This document shows positions 61,058 through 64,000 of a stretch of DNA of 64,000 nucleotides, piece after piece (positions within the stretch are counted from its first letter, which is position 1; every line of letters begins with the position of its first letter). Origin of the DNA: Coriobacteriia bacterium (GTDB lineage: Bacteria; Actinomycetota; Coriobacteriia; Anaerosomatales; Anaerosomataceae). The stretch covers positions 1 to 64,000 of the forward strand of contig JAFGUS010000078.1 in NCBI GenBank assembly GCA_016938395.1, written 5' to 3'. The position numbers were made by a program, and so were the translations under genes. A model generated the notes under the pieces. It did not search any database. It saw only the letters and a program-made list of their open reading frames with translations, and was not told the origin of the DNA.

Positions 61058-62146
61058 CTAGTAGCCGTGAGGAGCGATGATGCCGCCCACAAGTGCCGAG
61101 GCCACCCGCGCGGCAACATCCGTGTCCCAGAACTCGGGCGCCTCCCAGGAGCTGTCGCTTTCGAGCGCCTCATCGAGTGCCCCGCGGATCGACTGGGCGT
61201 GCGCGGCCGCGAGCCGGTTCGCGCCGATCTCGACCGTGATGCCTCGCTCGGTGTTGCGTCGCACGGTGACGCAGGGTGTGCCAACCATGCAGGCCTCCTC
61301 CTGGACGCCACCCGAGTCCGTGACGATCGCCGCCGCGTCGCGCTCGAGAGCGAGCATATCGAGATAGCCGACCGGGTCCACCAGGTGAAGACCGGGCATC
61401 TCGCCCTCAAGGCCCGCCGCAGCAAGCTTGGGACGCGTGCGTGGGTGCGTGGGAAAGAGCACCGGAAGCGGAGCTGCCTTGAGCGCCTCGGCAACAGCAG
61501 CCAGGCGCTCCGGATGCTCGGTGTTCTCCGGCCGATGGATGGTAGCGAGCACGTACCCGCGGGTTGCAAGCCCCTCGCGTGCCGGCACATCACGCCCGGC
61601 GATGCGCGGGAGGTTCCGCAGCACGGATTCGGCCATGATGTTGCCGACGAGGTGGATGCGCACGGGGTCCACGCCCTCGGCGACCAGGTTCTCGTCGGCC
61701 TCGCGCACGGGCGTGAGCAGCATCGCCGAGAGCTGGTCGGTCACCAGACGGTTGACCTCCTCGGGCATCGACATATCCCGCGAGCGCAGCCCCGCCTCCA
61801 GGTGCACCACCGGGATCTGCAGCTTCGCGGCGGCAAGCGCGCCTGCGAGTGTGGAGTTCACGTCGCCGACCACGAGCACGGCGTCGGGGCGCTCGGCCGC
61901 GAAGAGCTCCTCGAGCTTCATCATCGCTGTGCCGGTCTGGACCGCGTGCGTGCCGCTGCCCACACCGAGGAACCACGCGGGTGCGGGGATGTCCAGGTCG
62001 TCGAAGAACACGTCGGACATGGCGGCATCGTAGTGCTGGCCCGTATGTGCGAGGTGCGCATCGATCCCCGCATCAGCAAGCGCCGGCATGAGCGGGCCGA
62101 CCTTGATGAAGTTGGGCCGCGCACCAACGATGACGATAATCCGCAT
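61058..62146 (-). CDS. wecB: UDP-N-acetylglucosamine 2-epimerase (non-hydrolysing)
   Basis: A 362-residue epimerase. GARPNFIKVGPL and HTGQHYDAAMSDVFFDDL are diagnostic, with HLEAGLRSRDMSMPEEVNR, ATIHRPENTEHPERL and TDSGGVQEEA completing the active site. It produces UDP-ManNAc, used for secondary cell-wall polymers and teichoic acid linkage units. ATG 62146. Divergent from the cell-wall-binding protein gene, whose product family binds such polymers. Confidence 0.94.
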   Translation of the reverse strand: MRIIVIVGARPNFIKVGPLMPALADAGIDAHLAHTGQHYDAAMSDVFFDDLDIPAPAWFLGVGSGTHAVQTGTAMMKLEELFAAERPDAVLVVGDVNSTLAGALAAAKLQIPVVHLEAGLRSRDMSMPEEVNRLVTDQLSAMLLTPVREADENLVAEGVDPVRIHLVGNIMAESVLRNLPRIAGRDVPAREGLATRGYVLATIHRPENTEHPERLAAVAEALKAAPLPVLFPTHPRTRPKLAAAGLEGEMPGLHLVDPVGYLDMLALERDAAAIVTDSGGVQEEACMVGTPCVTVRRNTERGITVEIGANRLAAAHAQSIRGALDEALESDSSWEAPEFWDTDVAARVASALVGGIIAPHGY

Positions 62147-62316
62147 GAATGAGCCCCCGGCCGCCGACTGTTCACTGACACTGTACCGCGAGCGACCGGC
62201 ACTGTGCGCGCAGGGATGTCACATGAACGCCTCCGGGGGAATCAACCCTGCATGGCGCTCTTACAAGGTGCCAGGGTACCGGGGCGGCGCACGCATGCAT
62301 GACTAAGGGGGACCCC

Positions 62317-64000
62317 ATGACCACCACGTTCTCGCCCGTGCACTCTGTCCGGTTCGTGTCGTTGTCTCTTCTGGTGATGCTGTTCGCTGCACTCGTCGCC
62401 ACGCCAGCCGCGGCCACGGTGACCGACGTGGACGGCATGACGCTAACCAGCGATGCCTTCGAACAGACCAGACCCGAGGTCTGGAACGGCACCGTGGTGT
62501 GGGAGGACAGCCGCAACGGCAACAAGGACATCTATGCATGGAGCGCGGAGCGGGGAGTCTTCGCTGCCTGCACGAACGCCTCGTCTCAGACACTGCCCGA
62601 CGTTGGCGACGACTACATCGTGTGGCAGGACCGCCGCAACGGCAACGACGACATCTACGCCTACAACTTGGTCACCCGGACCGAGGTCCCGATATGTATT
62701 GAAGTCCACGATCAGAACGCGCCCGCGATCTTCCAGCGCTACATCGTGTGGCAGGACTACCGCAACGGCAACGCGGACATCTACGGCTACGACCTCGTTA
62801 CAGACACCGAGTTTCCCGTGTGTGTCGCAACCGGCGAGCAGGAGATGCCGGCCATCTGGGGTGACTACATCGTGTGGCTCGACTACCGGACGCTGCCCGG
62901 TGGCGCCATCTGATACAAGGACCTCTCACTCCCGTGGGGTCCGGCGCCGCTGGACTTGAACACGAACACCAAGATGGAGGTCGACGTCTGCCAGGAGTGG
63001 GTCGTGTGGTCCGAGTACATCGGATCGAACTGGGACATCATGGCCTACAACATCTCCATCGAAGAGCTGCTCCCGGTCTACAGCGGACCCGGCAAGCAGA
63101 CCTATCCACGGATCGATGGCGACTGGATCTTGTGGAACGATTCCACCAACGACGACGGTGACCTGATCTTCGGCGATTTCCTGGCGCGTACGATCTATCC
63201 CGTGTTCAACACGAGCGGTGTGATCACCTACGGATCGATGCACCTTGGTGACATCACGTTCCAGTACGGCACCGGCACTTCAGCCGAGGTCACCATCGGC
63301 GGCCCACTCTGGGCTCACGACGCGCAGGTACTCGGCGGTCTCAACCGCTTCGAGACGGCTGCCGCCATCGCGGCGGCTGCCTACCGGGTTGGCTCCCGTG
63401 ACGTGGTCATCGCCACAGGACGCGACTTCCCCGACGCGCTCGGCGCGTCCGCCCTTGCGGGCTACCGCAACGTGCCGATCCTGCTCACCGAGCGCGACCA
63501 TCTCCCGCCGGCGACGGCGGCAGCACTCCTCAGCCTCGGCGTGAACGACGACGTCTACGTGGTCGGCGGCACCGCGGCGATTTCCGATACCGTCCTCAAC
63601 GAGATCAAGGCGCTCTTGCCGTCATACGACTCGGTGCGGCGAATCTGGGGTTCTGACCGCTACGCCACCTCACTCGCCATCGCCAAGGAGATCACCGGCG
63701 GAGCCTCCGGCGGCCTCGACGAGCCCTACGGCTTCGTGGCCACCGGACGCAACTACCCCGACGCGCTTGCCGCCTCCTCGATGGCGTACGGCCTCGACAT
63801 CCCCATCTACCTCTGCCCCGGTACGTCCATCTCCACCGAAACACTCGATGCGATGGCCTTTGACGGCGTAGAGCGCGTCGTCATCATCGGTGGGGAGACG
63901 GCCGTGAATGCATCTGTCCAGACTGCGCTCAACACGCGCTTCGGCGCATCCAATGTCATGCGCGTGTGGGGTTCGAACCGCTACGAGACTGCCGCCGAGC
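62317..64000 (+). pseudogene. Secreted beta-propeller / cell-wall-binding-2 protein, TGA-interrupted, right end off window
   Basis: After AAGGGGGA, ATG 62317 opens a Sec signal peptide (hydrophobic LSLLVMLFAALVATPAAA), then propeller-like repeats with YIVWQDRRNGNDDIYAYNL, YIVWQDYRNGNADIYGYDL and similar. At 62911-62913 an in-frame TGA falls where the repeats have an aromatic or small residue (DIY versus AI-stop-Y). The frame then continues without fault: another propeller segment, then CW_binding_2 repeats (LGGLNRFETAAAIA, IWGSDRYATSLAIA, VWGSNRYETAA, with VVGGTAAIS and IIGGETAVN) to the window edge. Such repeats anchor surface proteins to wall polymers. It may be a mutated gene, a base-call error or a readthrough product. 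Confidence 0.85.

Noticed and set aside
1..64000. CRISPR arrays, insertion sequences, prophage or integrase genes
   Set aside because: No direct-repeat arrays, transposases, integrases or attachment sites were seen; gene content is chromosomal core.

Overview
The window is high-GC bacterial DNA with dense, mostly minus-strand gene packing and many 4-nt stop/start overlaps (ATGA, GTGA). GTG starts are common. A Gram-positive-type LexA box, DUF6504 next to a DnaE2-like polymerase, tandem cell-wall-binding-2 repeats on a secreted protein, and a DtxR-type iron regulator all point to an actinobacterial lineage. A Coriobacteriia-like anaerobe or facultative anaerobe is my best guess, but that is inference and not proven by any single gene.

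Left part (1-11302): an SOS-controlled mutasome cassette (DUF6504 and a DnaE2/ImuC-like polymerase, cut by the left edge); dtxR-feoB for ferrous iron, with feoB broken by an in-frame TGA; a 460-bp gene-free stretch holding a candidate structured RNA on the plus strand; then queD, rnhA, a zinc-ribbon coiled-coil gene, a Nif3-like gene, a PHP phosphatase and nifS.

Middle (11303-41441): the riboflavin operon ribD-E-BA-H behind an FMN riboswitch, preceded by rpe and a long run gpsA, plsY, der, DUF512, ispH, plsC, cmk, aroA, tyrA, aroF, hisC (lipid, isoprenoid, GTPase and aromatic amino acid functions). Next come the lower-ligand cobalamin genes cobU-T-S-C with rluB and scpA/B, then trpS, an M50 protease, a DHH-CBS-tRNA nucleotidyltransferase fusion, pyrimidine phosphorylase, deoB, a PilB/GspE ATPase and a FlgM-like protein.

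Complex I (41707-53036): an 11-gene nuo operon in the order A-B-C-D-H-I-J-K-L-M-N with no nuoE, nuoF or nuoG. NuoI is fused to, and interrupted by, a GltD-like flavoprotein module that could supply NAD(P)H oxidation. The operon has a good sigma-70-type promoter whose -35 box lies in a Rex-like palindrome, so redox (NADH/NAD+) control is likely.

Right part (53057-64000): an ABC-F ATPase, a small unknown protein, degV, a calcineurin-like phosphoesterase, an MFS permease, a small secreted protein, tRNA-Val(CAC), galE and wecB for nucleotide sugars. At the right edge is a secreted beta-propeller/cell-wall-binding protein whose frame is also interrupted by a TGA.
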